64,000 bases of DNA, taken from contig JAMXIF010000031.1 of NCBI GenBank assembly GCA_028583685.1, forward strand, positions 5,774,412 to 5,838,411, given 5' to 3'. A program made the translations under genes and the position numbers. A model generated the notes under the pieces. That model saw only the letters and a program-made list of their open reading frames with translations, searched no databases and was not told where the DNA came from. Each line of letters opens with the position of its first letter. Positions within the stretch are counted from its first letter, which is position 1. Shown here piece after piece: positions 44,150-55,920 of this stretch. The stretch comes from Petaurus breviceps papuanus. Taxonomy: Eukaryota > Chordata > Mammalia > Diprotodontia > Petauridae.

Positions 44150-44769
44150 ATGTTTTTTAGGAAACTAATTCATTGCTCTGACCTGAAGCTTTTCAGCTGC
44201 AAAATGAAAAGGATGGATGAATATGTTCTGTAAGGGTTTTTCCATGTCAGAAATCCTGTGATTCAATTAAGTATCTCTTAAACATCTACCATGTACAAAG
44301 GGCTGTGCTGATGCCAGGGATATAAATATGAGACTGACACACAGCCCAACAGTTCCTGATTCTACTCTCAAAGCTCCCAGGTTTGAGTTGCTTTTATTTT
44401 CTTAACCTTTTCCTGTTTTTGAATTAAAGGAGATCCAGGGGAGTCAGGAGATCATATCCCACCAGGTCAGTAGGAGGTGCCATCTGTCATTTAAAATACT
44501 CTAGCCTAAATAATCCTTAAATTAGGGACCTCAGGTTTTTTCCAGAAAATAAATATACTTATTTCATAAATTCATAATTCTATAAAAATGAATTTTAATG
44601 TTTCATAGGACATTTATTTGTCTCATTCTTCTCATTTTGCTTTGGCAACTCAGTACAGTCCTTTTCCCATTTTTTTTTCTTGGAGACACCCATGATTTTG
44701 TTGGTGTAGGGGACTGCCAATAAAGAAACTTCTTTTACAAATAGCATTCAGAAACTGCTCTCCAACTTA

Positions 44770-44900
44770 ATCATTTAGAGAATTTTCCAGGACATTGAGA
44801 GGCTTTTCCAGAGTCTCACAGTCAGTATGTGCCAGATGTAGCACTTGAGCCCAGGAGTCCTGACTCCAAGGAAGGCACTGTATCCACTAAACTTCACTGC
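44770..44900 (-). mobile_element. Decayed MIR/SINE, antisense
   Basis: ttccagagtctcacagtcag, acttgagcccaggagtcctg and the head gcactgtatccactaaactt. Confidence 0.5.
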
Positions 44901-44904
44901 CCCT

Positions 44905-45715
44905 GTGTTTTGCATATGGAAGTGTTTAACAGGTGTCTGTAGAATCAAATCGGAAGTTGTTGAGTAGGGGATGCAGTTAGTTAGAAGCCCATTGACAGCA
45001 AAATATGCACTTCTTTTGGGGAGAGAGGCTCTGAAAAGAAGGACCAGGGAGAAAAACCAAACAACTTTGCTCCTACTTAGCTTTCCCCTGAATCATATGT
45101 GCCTAAGTCCTGGATGGTTTTCTCTGTCTACATATCCATGAGAGAGAAAATAAGTGGAAGCAAGCTCTGAGTGATCTCTGGGAACATGGAATTATTCCCT
45201 GAGCTTGGAATTTAATAAAGGACTTGGATAGTTCTCCAGCCAGCTCCCTGATTGTCTTCCTGGAGCCTCTGGGCTTTGCTTTCACCATGACATTACATAA
45301 CTGACCAGAGAAAACTCTTCCTGGCAGTTCCCAAGCTAAGGGCATGGGGTGACCATGATATTAAAAGCAACCATTTGTTGCTCTTTATCTTCAGAAGAAG
45401 CCAAAGTGAAATCCAACTCACTAAAAGCTGCATTGAGCATATTTGCATGAGGAGAATATGAATGCAGGTAATGGGGAACCTGCTTCATTCTTGGAAAGTG
45501 AGAGCCAGTATAGACTCGACAAACAAAGCAGAAAGGTTGCTGTTTTTTTTCTGGGCTTGTTCTCCCCTGTTGTGGGTTTGGGGGCAGGGGTTGGGAAAAA
45601 AGCACAAGTTGACATGCCAGTGGGATTGTGTTTCTGATTCTTTTTTGTTGTATGAATATGTAATTGGAATTAAACAGTTGCTAGACCTGTTTGACCAGCA
45701 ATTCAGAGAAAGAGG
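44905..45715. other. No recognised feature
   Basis: Open frames occur on both strands around 45.45-45.75 kb, but none shows a family motif. Confidence 0.45.
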
Positions 45716-45716
45716 A

Positions 45717-45870
45717 ACCATGATATAGCAGATAGAGGGCCTGAAGTCAGAAAGATCAAGGTTCAAATCCTGGGAGTATGACCATGGCCAAGTCACTTAA
45801 ACTTTCAGTTCCCCAGGCAACTGATTGAGAATAGTTAGATATCAGTTATAATTCTGCAGCAGTACATGTG
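45717..45870 (+). mobile_element. tRNA-headed SINE with 'ggcaactc' body
   Basis: accatgatatagcagataga, aggttcaaatcctgggagta, aagtcacttaaactttcagt and ccccaggcaactgattgaga. Same family as 52690-52950. Confidence 0.65.
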
Positions 45871-45941
45871 TTAGTGATAACATCAAAAGTCCAAACCAGT
45901 AGCTTTGCATATCCAGATCATTATTTCATTATTTCTTGTAT

Positions 45942-46382
<441 letters not shown>

Positions 46383-47574
46383 GCCACACAGCCACTCCTG
46401 AGATGTTTCCTGTCTCTCATGCTTCACATGGAGCCAGAAACCAATGAGTCCAAATAGCTCTCTGCACAGCTGTACACTTCAGTTTTTCTCCAATCAGCAG
46501 AGCAGCTGAAGAACTCTCTAAGGTAATCTAGGATTTTTCTAGCCAATCACCAAAGCAATGCCTCTTCCAATCAGCAGCCTTCCATCAAAGCAAGTGAAAG
46601 GTCAATTATCTCAGCTAGAACCCTATGTCTTGTGTTTCCTGTATCTTGTGCCTCCTCCTGCTGTCAGGCCACTCTTCTTCTGTCAATGTATTCCTATAAC
46701 TTCTTCACAAAGCGTCATTTGTCTTTTTGCCCATGTCTTCTAATTCCCTCAAAAAAGATCTCTTGAGTGGTGATTCCATGAGATAAAACTCAAGATATCT
46801 ACCTTCTTGTTCTTTATGAACCAAACAGTCCTTATTTACTCTTCCCACAAACTTCAAATAGTTGTTTGATTTATACTTTTGTCATTTGTACTTTTTAAAA
46901 ATTTGACATCAGTTGCATACATATGAGCTGATGGTCATAATGTCCCATAGCTATGGTTTCCTTAGTCTTTGTTCTGCTTTCTACACGTTCTTTAAGGGCT
47001 TTCTTCTGAGGGACACTTCTCAATCTAGCCCTCAAAGCAGTTTGCCTGTCTCATTATTTTATCTGAAAGGTTATGCTCCTTCACTAATGGATTTTGTTAA
47101 TTTTCCTTATACAAAATATTCTTTTTCTGCTACTCCCCAAAACCAAATGGTTCAGGTGTGAAAAAGATAGTAACTTAAAATAGGACAAGGAAATTAAGAA
47201 ACAGAGAGGGCACCTACAAGGAGCATTGAGGATTCTGGGAAGACTTCCTATAAATGTTAGCAGATACCCTGAGCTTTGAAATAATAAATGGTGACCCTTT
47301 TCTTTGACAAAATGGAACTTTCTACCTGTGCCTCAATACCATCTTCTTCAGCAAGTTGACCCATAGATCATTTCTTCTGGAGAAGATAGTATGAGGGTTG
47401 GTCTTGTTCAAGAAAAGAGTCACCCTTTCCTCAAAGATAAAAAAAAAAAAGAAAATATGTGAAGATGCAGATAGGTTTGTCCTGTGGAACTGGGGAGAAG
47501 AATTGAGTTTACCATGGATATTCTCTGTTTCCTAAGTAAGCAGAAAGCAAAGGCATCTGCTAATATACAAGCAA
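46383..47574. other. Unassigned sequence with clustered CCAAT motifs
   Basis: CCAATCAGCAG occurs at 46490-46500 and 46567-46577, with CCAATCACC at 46543-46551 between them. The rest is unassigned. The motifs resemble promoter CCAAT boxes, including those of old LTRs, but no LTR ends were found. Confidence 0.3.
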
Positions 47575-47587
47575 TGGAGGAGTCATT

Positions 47588-48086
47588 TATTATAAATACT
47601 ATTTTCTCAATTACAAGACAATTTTCAGCATTTGGGGTTTTTTTTTTTTATATTTTTGAGTTTCAAATTCTTTCCCTCCTTTCCTCTCCTTCCCTTCCCT
47701 GAGATAGTAAGCAGTTTGCTATAGGTTATATATGTGCAATCATGCATTTCCATAGTAGTAATAGTGTGAAAGAAGATACAAACAAAAAACCCCACAAAAT
47801 AAAGTGACAACAGTATGCTTTGATCTGCATTCAGACTCCATTAGTTCTTTCTCTGCATATGGATAGCAATTTTCATCATGAGTCCTTTGGAATTGTTTTG
47901 GGTATCGCTGAGAACAGTTAAGTCATTGTTGCCCTGGTTCTGCTTTGCTTTGCCATCAGTATGTTTAAGCCTTTCCGGGGTTTTCTGAAATCATCCAGCT
48001 CATTATTTCTCATAGCTCAATCGTATTCCATTATACTTACATACCACAACTTGTTCAGCTATTCCCCAATTGATGGATGCCCCCAG
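47588..48086 (-). mobile_element. 5'-truncated L1 3' end with target-site duplication
   Basis: Antisense of the marsupial L1 3' end: T-rich tail near 47600-47650, gcagtttgctataggttata, tgatctgcattcagactcca, ctcaatcgtattccattata and caattgatggatgc. Flanked by an imperfect 13-bp duplication: tggaggagtcatt (47575-47587) and tggagaagtcatt (48087-48099). Confidence 0.9.
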
Positions 48087-48099
48087 TGGAGAAGTCATT

Positions 48100-48739
48100 G
48101 TGAGTTTGAGGAGAAAAGAGAAAGTTTGAAACAGCTGATGAGATGAGTGAGATAAAGTCAGTTAAGGAAGAATAAAAAAAATTTCCCCTGTGTGTGTGCT
48201 CAGTTAAGTAGTGTGAGTGCTCAGTTAAGATTAGGTAACATGAATTTGTTGTGGACCTAGTAGGTATGAAAATACCAGAGAGAAGATTGGTAATAGAACA
48301 AGAAAAAGCAGATGGATAGATGATCCAAGATTGAGGATTGAAAGGGTATGAATTGTAGGACAACAAAGGGCAAAGGGAATCAAGGGAGAATAGTGTATAT
48401 TTGACTTGGTCAGCTAAAGAACTGAGAATGTGAAGAGAGGAAATAAAGCCATAGCCAGGGTGACAGGCTGGAGAAACAGGAAAGGGATGCAGGAAATTGC
48501 AGTGATATAGAGAACAGGTTTAGGAGGAATAAGGCAGGATAGGGGAAGGGAAGGCTCTGGGTAGTTTATTGGTCTATCTTTCAGCTCTCCAATCAGAGGG
48601 GAGAGGCAACTGAGGTTGTTGATGATTAGATTTTATGTGATGAGCTTATCCTGGGGGAGGATGATGTTGGTGGAGCAGAAACCAAGCAGAATCACTGATG
48701 GGAAATGAAGTAAGATCTTCCCCATGTTTCAGTTTGCAA
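48100..48739. other. Unassigned purine-rich sequence
   Basis: A/G-rich DNA that resembles old dispersed repeats but cannot be named. No exon seen. Confidence 0.4.
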
Positions 48740-49430
48740 GTAACATCATGTTAATACCTTTGTGCTGAGAATATTGCAGAAATTCCTGGAAGATATCTGT
48801 AGTCACTTAAAGGAATTTGAATTGAGTGGCTTGACCATCCACATAATAAAGACAAATTGGAGGAAAAAAAATCTTATCACCCATATTGCAATATGTATTT
48901 GGATGGGCCACCTATTGACTTTATCACTATGCATATATGGATAGACAATACAGATTAACAATAAGTTTTGTCCAGAGTTGAATAGAAGAGAAGATCAAAT
49001 TGCCTATAGAAAATTGCAAATATCTGTTCCTGAACCCAAGGGTATTATGAAATCTTTTTATTATCACTGATCTAATCTTCCAGTTTGGCACTATGACATC
49101 AAGATATGGAGTACACCAATCTCCAAAGAATTACAAATTATTATTTCACAGAAGGCAATGGAGAGGTGCGTGGGGGATGCGAGCAGGCTTCAACAGAAGA
49201 CCAATGAGGAACAATGGAGTAAAAGATATCTTCTAGGAGCAAAGAATGTCTTCAAGGAATTTTCTGATAGGAAGAGATGATGGGCTGGTCATCAAGCAAA
49301 GGCACAGGATTATAGGTGGAAAGTTACAATGCTTCACTGTTACACTTATGATGTCAGGAGAAATCAAGGAAAACCTGAAGCACAATGTGTGGACACCCTG
49401 TGGCAAATTAATGGGAGGACATGAATAAAA
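48740..49430 (+). pseudogene. RTE (BovB-like) LINE ORF, C-terminal remnant
   Basis: Across shifting frames the plus strand reads ENIAEIPG... SKEFELSGLTIHIIKTNW, NMYLDGPPIDFI, then ISKELQIIISQKAMERCVGD and RWAGHQAKAQDYRWK-like pieces. These match in order the region after the RT motif to the C-terminus of RTE-type LINEs (QRAMERRMLG ... RWAGHVAR). Several frameshifts and stops. RTE elements are the likely source of the MAR1-type SINE tails seen in this window. Confidence 0.7.
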
Positions 49431-49699
49431 ATTACACAGAATGGACAGGAATGGAAAGGATGCAATCTGATTTGACAGAACTTCCCAACTGAAGTGATCA
49501 CATCTCCTTGAGTATTTCAGTAATTCTATATTACCTTCCCCAACCTCTGGATTATTGTAAGGAAAGGTACAAATATATAATGTATGAAAGAGTTATTGCT
49601 ATGAAAAGAAATCATTACTATTGCTACCACCATCATCAATAACAAAAAAAACCAAATTTCACCAACAAGTTAACAAATGGGTAATAAAATACACATTTG

Positions 49700-49890
49700 T
49701 CAGAAAGGCAATGTGGTTCAATATAAAGAACATTTGATATTCAGTAAGAAGATTTAGACTGAGTCCTAACCTCCACTTACTGTGTGACTTTGGGCAAATC
49801 ACTTCACCTGTGGGAGTTTCAATTTCATGATTTGTACAGTGGGGATAATATGATTTGCACTTCCTACTTCATATGGTGGTTATGAGGACC
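49700..49890 (+). mobile_element. MIR
   Basis: cttactgtgtgactttgggc, aaatcacttcacctgtggga, gtacagtggggataatatga and atatggtggttatgaggacc. Confidence 0.8.
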
Positions 49891-49904
49891 AAATGAAATG
49901 ATAA

Positions 49905-50130
49905 CTTCAAAAGAAATAGCATGGAATAAGGGAAGGAATATTGGATTTGCAGTCAGATTCAAATTATTCAAATTTATTCAAATCAGAATTTCAAATATGG
50001 AGGCTGCTTCTTTCTACCAAGGTCTACGAACGCAAAGAAAAAGGCATTTTGCCTTTCTGGGCCTCAGTTCCTTCAGTTAGAAAATAAGGGGGCTAGACTT
50101 AATAATTTCTAAGGTCCCACCCATTTATGA
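49905..50130 (+). mobile_element. MIR/CORE-SINE with L3-like tail
   Basis: atattggatttgcagtcaga, tgggcctcagttccttcagt and aatttctaaggtcccaccca. Confidence 0.65.
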
Positions 50131-50472
50131 CATAAGATAATAAAATAATAAAGATAATAAAAATATTAGAACATACTTTAGATATTGCCATTAAATAAAA
50201 AGAATCATGTTCCTTTGTCAATAACAGTGGGGAAGTCTGGCTCCTACCATTACTCTTTGCCTCCCCTGTCATTAGTTATGACAGTTGAAGTTCTGTTTGC
50301 AGGATTTTTTTTCCAATTAATTTCTTAAAGTAATTGAATACTTCTTAGAGTAAGACAAATAGTCCTGACTAAAGCCAGACTACTTGCATTTCCCCTCACT
50401 TCTGCTGAGTGCCTGGCATCTCTCCCCTATTTTTTCATATTAGACTTCAGTACAGGTAACTCATAGTTAATT

Positions 50473-50636
50473 TTTTTTTTTTGCTTTTTTGAGGGCAATT
50501 GGGGTTAAGTAACTTGCCCAAGGTTACACAGCTAGTATTTTTGTGTGGGTGTTAAGTGTCTGAGTCCAGAACCGAACTCGGATCCTCTTGACTCCGGGGC
50601 CGGTGCTCTACTTCACTGCGCCACCTAGCCGCCTCT
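50473..50636 (-). mobile_element. tRNA-derived SINE with 14-bp target-site duplication (young)
   Basis: Antisense SINE1/WSINE1 type: gcaattggggttaagtaact, ccgaactcggatcctcttga, ccggggccggtgctctactt, actgcgccacctagccgcct. The duplication actcatagttaatt is exact at 50459-50472 and 50637-50650. It keeps many CpGs, so it is likely the youngest SINE here. Confidence 0.95.
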
Positions 50637-51101
50637 ACTCATAGTTAATTCTGCACAATGAAGTTTGCCTTAATGTCCAATCTTTTCCTCCCTTGAGATG
50701 TAATATTATAAAATATATGTTAAAAATAATATTATAAAAAAGGAAGTAAATACCTAAGAGTTGTGATGTTTTTCTAATTTGCTATTCAGTGAACATAGTT
50801 ATTAAAGAGTCATATTGAGAAGAAATGTTTTTATTATACTTGTGTCCCAAAACTCTGAAGACAGTGTTATTATTGATTTAGCAATAGTCTACAAAGAATG
50901 TGCCAAAAATTAGACCTTTTTTGCTAGTTACATTTCTTCATAAAACCTTTATTGCACAGCCTTAGCCAATAATGATAATAGATGGAACTCTGCTCAATTC
51001 AGTCTTCCTGTCAGTCAAATGAAGTTTTGTACAAAGAGCTCACACAGATTCCAAGCAATCTTCATTTTCCTTTGCTTTTTCATTTCCTTCGCTCCCTTCA
51101 G

Positions 51102-51199
51102 AATGGGAGTTGGTAAATGAGTTTGTCCATGCTCCCTATGTGGTTTATGAGGTAGATGACTCAGATACCAGTGCTGCTCTATCCCAGAAGGATGAATAA
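51102..51199 (+). CDS. Candidate terminal coding exon, gene unknown
   Basis: A long pyrimidine tract (51065-51099) leads to an AG at 51100-51101, a good 3' splice site. The exon would be entered with one base from the previous exon and reads WELVNEFVHAPYVVYEVDDS followed by DTSAALSQKDE and a TAA (51197-51199). The composition looks protein-like and there is no repeat here. The same frame is open from 51023, so this may be chance. I recognise no protein and found no partner exon in the window. Confidence 0.2.
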
Positions 51200-51254
51200 G
51201 GGCTACTCACTTCTTCCTTCTCCATAGCCGAGATCCTAAAATATGTCCCATAGG

Positions 51255-51430
51255 AGGAAGTGAGACTCAAAAGTCCTGAGTCCCAATTCTGGTTCTATAA
51301 CTTGAATGAATGTAATTTCTCTGGTGTGCAATTTTCCTATCCATAAAATGTCCTTAAATACGAATAAAAAGGGGTTGGGACTAGGTGACCTACATGGTCT
51401 CTTTTGACTCTCTATCTATGATCATAATTT
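51255..51430 (+). mobile_element. MIR/CORE-SINE with L3-like tail
   Basis: gtcctgagtcccaattctgg, ttttcctatccataaaatgt and gggactaggtgacctacatg, ctctctatctatgatc. Confidence 0.7.
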
Positions 51431-51604
51431 GGGAACTAGTAAATCATGTTCTTAGATGTCAATTTTTTAGTAGCTTGTCTAAGGATACATGTTTACTTAA
51501 TATCAAACAAGACAAGAACCCAAATTTTCTGACTCCCAGTGCAGTTCTCTTCATTATCACTTATTTTGACTCCTGTCTGCCTTGCCCTTTCAATTCATTC
51601 TATA

Positions 51605-52505
51605 TAATATTTCTCTGTTAGAAAGCCCTTAATGACTCCCCTTTGCCTACTAAGTTAAAAAGATAAGCTTCAACCAGATAATAGGAGTCCTCTGCAATCT
51701 GGCTCTCACCTATGTTGTACCATGGAAAGAATGCTAGACTTGGAGGCTCAAGACCTGGGTTCAAATCCTTGCTTTTTGTGAACACTTACTACTTGTAGGA
51801 CCTAGAGTAAATTACTTCATCTCGCTGGCCCTCAGTTTCCTCATTTCTAAAATGAGGGTTTAGGCTAGGTGATCCTTAAGGCCCTTTACACTTCTAAATA
51901 GTTCTAGGATTAGCTTTACCTTTCTAGTATTATTTCACATTGTTCCCTTTCAGATGTCCTATTTGCTAGTCAAATAAAAATGACTTGTCTTATTCTTTTC
52001 ATACCTTCATACATTAGTTGTATCCTATAACTGCAGTGTCCTTCCCCTAGGAATCTATTTGAAATATTATCCATTCTTTCAGATGTCACCATGTTCATGA
52101 AGCCTTCTCTCATCTTCTCCAAAAAAAAGAAAGTGGTCTTTCCTTTTTCTCAACTCACATAGCACTTTGTAAAATCTTTTGCCTATCCCAATACAATTGT
52201 TGATCCCCCTTCTAGAGGGTGGTTGTTCATAACTTGTGATGTTTTGAAGAAACAAAGTTTGAATCTCTGCCTTGCATTGCTTCTACAAACCAGGGGAGGT
52301 GGGGATCCTTTTTTATACTCTCCTTCCTTAAAGTATATTTGTTTTTATTGACATAACATTATATTTAATCTATTTGAATGTCTTATCTGCCCCCTTACTA
52401 AAATGTAAGCTATCTGCAGACAGAAACATCATTTTTTCCCTTTGTTCCCAATATCTAACACAGTGCCTGGCATGTGATAGGTGCTTAATAAATGCTTATT
52501 GAGAA
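51605..52505 (+). mobile_element. L2 LINE 3' part, split by a SINE
   Basis: gcccttaatgactccccttt, gtcctctgcaatctggctct, catgttcatgaagccttctc, ctcacatagcactttgtaaa, aaaatgtaagctatctgcag, acacagtgcctggcatgtga and taggtgcttaataaatgctt. This is the longest L2 in the window and reaches the 3' end. A plus-strand SINE interrupts it at 51725-51905. Confidence 0.8.
51725..51905 (+). mobile_element. MIR/CORE-SINE inside L2
   Basis: gaatgctagacttggaggct, gacctgggttcaaatccttg, cagtttcctcatttctaaaa, taggtgatccttaaggccct. Inserted in the L2 at 51605-52505. Confidence 0.85.
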
Positions 52506-52689
52506 GCAGTGTTATTTTTGATCTTAGAGCAGTGTAGGGCAATGCCACTCTGAAAGGTTTTGTGGATTCTGAGAATAGATTGGGGTAAATATTATTTTCT
52601 GTTCATATTACTATGTCTTTTTATAAGAATCAAAATAATATCACAAGCTAAACTTTTATCAATTGGAACTTAGCCTAATTATTCAGAGG

Positions 52690-52950
52690 TAAAGAGAAGA
52701 AATGCACTGTGTAGGATTGGGACCTGACCTCAAAGCCAAGGTCACCTCTTACCTATACTAGCTTTATGACCTTCAGCAAGTCACTTAAACTCTGAGTTCT
52801 CTAGGCAACTCTCTAAGACTGTAAGTTGCAGAAAAGTTTCTGACCTACATTGGTAGAGAGAATCCCACCCTAGCCCTCACCCTCAACCTTCACCAACCCT
52901 GGGAGTTCTCCATGCCAGTGAAATCACAAGTCTAGTACTTATCCCTGACC
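52690..52950 (+). mobile_element. tRNA-headed SINE with 'ggcaactctctaagact' body, best copy
   Basis: gcaagtcacttaaactctga, ggcaactctctaagactgta, agttgcagaaaagtttctga and ccatgccagtgaaatcacaa. Longest copy of this family here (others 15.9, 24.0 and 45.7 kb). Confidence 0.7.
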
Positions 52951-52999
52951 AGGAGGTGAAACTGCCAGAACCCCTTATCCAGAAGAGTTTCAATAAGGT

Positions 53000-53500
53000 A
53001 GCATGCTGTAACATTTACATGCCTACCTGTACCCTTTGAAATACTGATTAGCTTAGGGACTGCTAGAATTTATTGATAGATCTGTCATCTTCTAAGGAGG
53101 GAAATTATGATTACAGTTGTATAATTTCCCTTCTCATGTTAGCAATAAAATATCTGTGGAAAAGGAGGAGAGATTATGTGAGTAAATATAGTATTGATCA
53201 CTTAAATGAAAAGACTAGGTCTGGCAAAGAGTCTTGCTATCAATCCGTGGATAGCATCTGTTGTTAGCTGCCCAAGTCGAAGACTTTAATTAGTTTGTAT
53301 ATTTATGCATCAAAAGCACTTTTGTGTATATTTTTTCTCTGTTAATCTACAAATCATATTGCTGAATGATTGATGATAATTGAATAAATTGTTGTGTATA
53401 CAAAGCTGCTAGGATTTTTGGAAATGGAACAGATTTATAATATGATCAATTGTGTCCTTCCTACTAACCCAGAGCTGATCATATGGGCTCCATCAAAGAA
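53000..53500. other. No recognised feature
   Basis: AT-rich; a 64-codon frame at 53073-53267 lacks known motifs. Confidence 0.45.
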
Positions 53501-53509
53501 GAAGAAATT

Positions 53510-53790
53510 TAGTAAGAAAGAATGGATTTGGGAGAAAGGGAATTAGTTCTTTTTTGCACATGTTGACATTGAGTTGCCTACCAAATAGTTGTTTGAAAAT
53601 GTCCAAAAGGCAGTTAGTAATGTAATAATGGAACTCAAAAGAGAGACTAAGGTTGAATATGCAGGTAGACTGGGAGTAATCTGAATAGAAATGAATTGAA
53701 TTCATGGTTGATGAGCTCACCAAGAGAGAAAATAAAGAGGGAAAAGAGAAGAGAGCCTTAGGCAAAATAAACAAAGATATTAGATAGTGG
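53510..53790 (+). repeat. Old dispersed repeat fragment
   Basis: gttgacattgagttgcctac, aaatgtccaaaaggcagtta and ccaagagagaaaataaagag resemble part of the long repeat that adjoins antisense L2 ends in mammals. Name uncertain. Confidence 0.4.
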
Positions 53791-54246
53791 AGTCATCTCC
53801 AGAAATAATGTTTCATATTAATAGTGCCTTAGCCTTATCCTGGGAGTACCAGCTGACTTTGCAAGGGAAATAATTTAATCAGTTGCTGTGCTCTTGACCA
53901 GTCCTTTGTAGTGTTTTATTGGATGCCTGCCATCTTTACTCTCTCATTGTCTTTAACCTCCAACCCCTGAGTATAAGGGCACCTGCAGGTCTGAACTAGA
54001 ATTGAATAAGTCTCTCAAAGCACCAGAATGACTGACTTCCAGTAATATTTGGTGTGAATATTAACAAATGGAGAACTTCCACTACCCAAAACATCTATCA
54101 AAACTGCCTATAATCAACTGGGCAACCCCATTACCTCTAGCCCCACAGCCTTTATCCAAAACATAGCTACCCTGACTTGCCATAGTATTTGCAATTTGCC
54201 ATTATTTATTTGTTCCTTTTGGTGAAATCATTGGAATTCCAAATCT

Positions 54247-54261
54247 GGGGGGGGGGGGGGG
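54247..54261 (+). repeat. Poly(G) run
   Basis: Fifteen consecutive G, followed by gtttgaatgcccgggggaag. Potential G-quadruplex sequence. Confidence 0.95.
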
Positions 54262-54509
54262 TTTGAATGCCCGGGGGAAGGGAAGTCATTAGGGATTTGC
54301 TTATTGGTGGTTTCCTGTTATGGCAGTTAGCTAGGACAAGTGCCTGAAAGGATTGGGAAATTGGGAGGCTTATAAAGCAGGAAGAGGAATTTTAAACCAC
54401 AAAGTCTGCCAGGAATTGGTAAGCCTAGGTGGAGAGTGTGAGCCAAGCACTCCTTGGTGAAAGGTAAAAAAACTTTTATGGTATGATTATATCAAATAAT
54501 CAAAAAGTA

Positions 54510-55195
54510 TTTTTAAACACAGTGCCAAGCACTATATTATGTGCTGGGGGTGCAAGTACCAAGAATGAAACAATTGCTTCTCATGAAGAGCTCATAGTCT
54601 TAGCAGGGAATCAACAAGTACAAATATAAATATTTATAGCATAAATGTAATTGGAATAACTACAATATAAATGCAAAACTACAATAAATACAATAACTAC
54701 AAAATATACAAAGTACTTAAGTGCAATATAGACTTAGGAGAGAATCAGGAAAGGCTTCTTGTAGAAGATTGTATCTGAGCTCCATCTATGAGGTAGGAGT
54801 AAGGATGGAGTCCATTCTGGCAATGGAAGGACAGACAGTATAAAGGTATGTTTACAGGAGATGGTGTGTTGTTTGTGAGAGATGGAGAAAAACCCAGTTT
54901 GTTTGAATCACAGAGTACAGAGTGGGAAATGATATCCACTGGAGCTGGAAAGATAGGTTGGAGTCCGGCTGTGTGAGACATTAAAAGTCAAACAGAAGAG
55001 TTTCTATTTTATTTTTGAGTCAATCAGAAGCCACTGAAATTGGCTGAGTAGGGGAATCTGTGCTTAAGGAAAACTACGTTGGCAGCAATGTACAGAAAGT
55101 TCTGAAGTGGAGATAGACACGATGTGGGTTGACTGATAAAGAGACCATTGAAATAACCTTAGGTGAGAGGTGGTAAGGGCTTGAGCTACTTCTCT
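54510..55195 (-). mobile_element. L2-type 3' end in antisense plus adjoining old dispersed repeat
   Basis: acagtgccaagcactatatt, atgtgctgggggtgcaagta and gaagagctcatagtcttagc give the antisense L2 end. The following aatcagaagccactgaaatt, aaggaaaactacgttggcag and gaccattgaaataacctta parallel the stretches at 13.5-14.1 kb and 60.6-61.1 kb. Confidence 0.55.
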
Positions 55196-55199
55196 ATCA

Positions 55200-55395
55200 C
55201 TTCCTTAACCTCTGCCTCAGAGAGTGCATCTCTTGTTTTAAGATGAAGTTCAGACACCATCTAAAGTAGCAGATCAAATGTACTCTACTAACTTGTAAGC
55301 TTCTTGAAGGCAAAGATGATTTCATTTGTCATTTTCATGTTGGCAGAGCCTCAAACAGTGCTTTACACACAGAAGATAGACAACAAAAGTCTTCT
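55200..55395 (+). mobile_element. L2 3' end
   Basis: tctgcctcagagagtgcatc, tactaacttgtaagcttctt, gaaggcaaagatgatttcat, cctcaaacagtgctttacac. Confidence 0.6.
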
Positions 55396-55423
55396 CCCTT
55401 ATTTCATGGAATAAGGGAGCTCT

Positions 55424-55655
55424 TTTGTTGTTGTTGTTCAGTTGTTTCAGTCACATCCAACTCCTGGTGACTCTATTTGGGGTTTTCTTGGCAAAGATGT
55501 TGGTGTGGTTCACCACTTCCTTCTCCAGTTCATTTTATAGACGAGGAAACTGAGCCAAACACGGCTAAGTGACTTGCCAAGCAGCATACAACTAGCAAGA
55601 GTCTTCCTGACTCCAGGCCTGGAGCTCTACCCACTGCGCCTCTAAGGCTCCCTGT
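55424..55655 (-). mobile_element. RTE/BovB-tailed tRNA SINE (MAR1 type), antisense
   Basis: ttgttgttgttcagttgttt, tttggggttttcttggcaaa, tctccagttcattttataga, aagtgacttgccaagcagca and gagctctacccactgcgcct. The head is shortened. Confidence 0.88.
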
Positions 55656-55684
55656 AAGGGATATCTTAGGAGAAGATATTAATA

Positions 55685-55920
55685 ACTGACATTTACATAA
55701 TAGGTTTGTAAATAAATGCATATACCTCACCTCATGTGAGCTTCACAGCATCTCTGAGGGGAAGGTACTGTAGGTAAAATCATTCTCCGTTTACAGGTGA
55801 TGAAAGTGAAGAGGCTTCGTATTTTCTCCCAGTTAGCAGCTGGTGTGAGTGGTAGGATACCTGACTCAATCCAGGACTCTGGGTATTACACCACACTATC
55901 CCTTCAGAGTCTCACTTTAT
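55685..55920 (-). mobile_element. MIR, antisense
   Basis: taataactgacatttacata, cacctcatgtgagcttcaca, ggggaaggtactgtaggtaa and ttacaggtgatgaaagtgaa. Confidence 0.75.
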
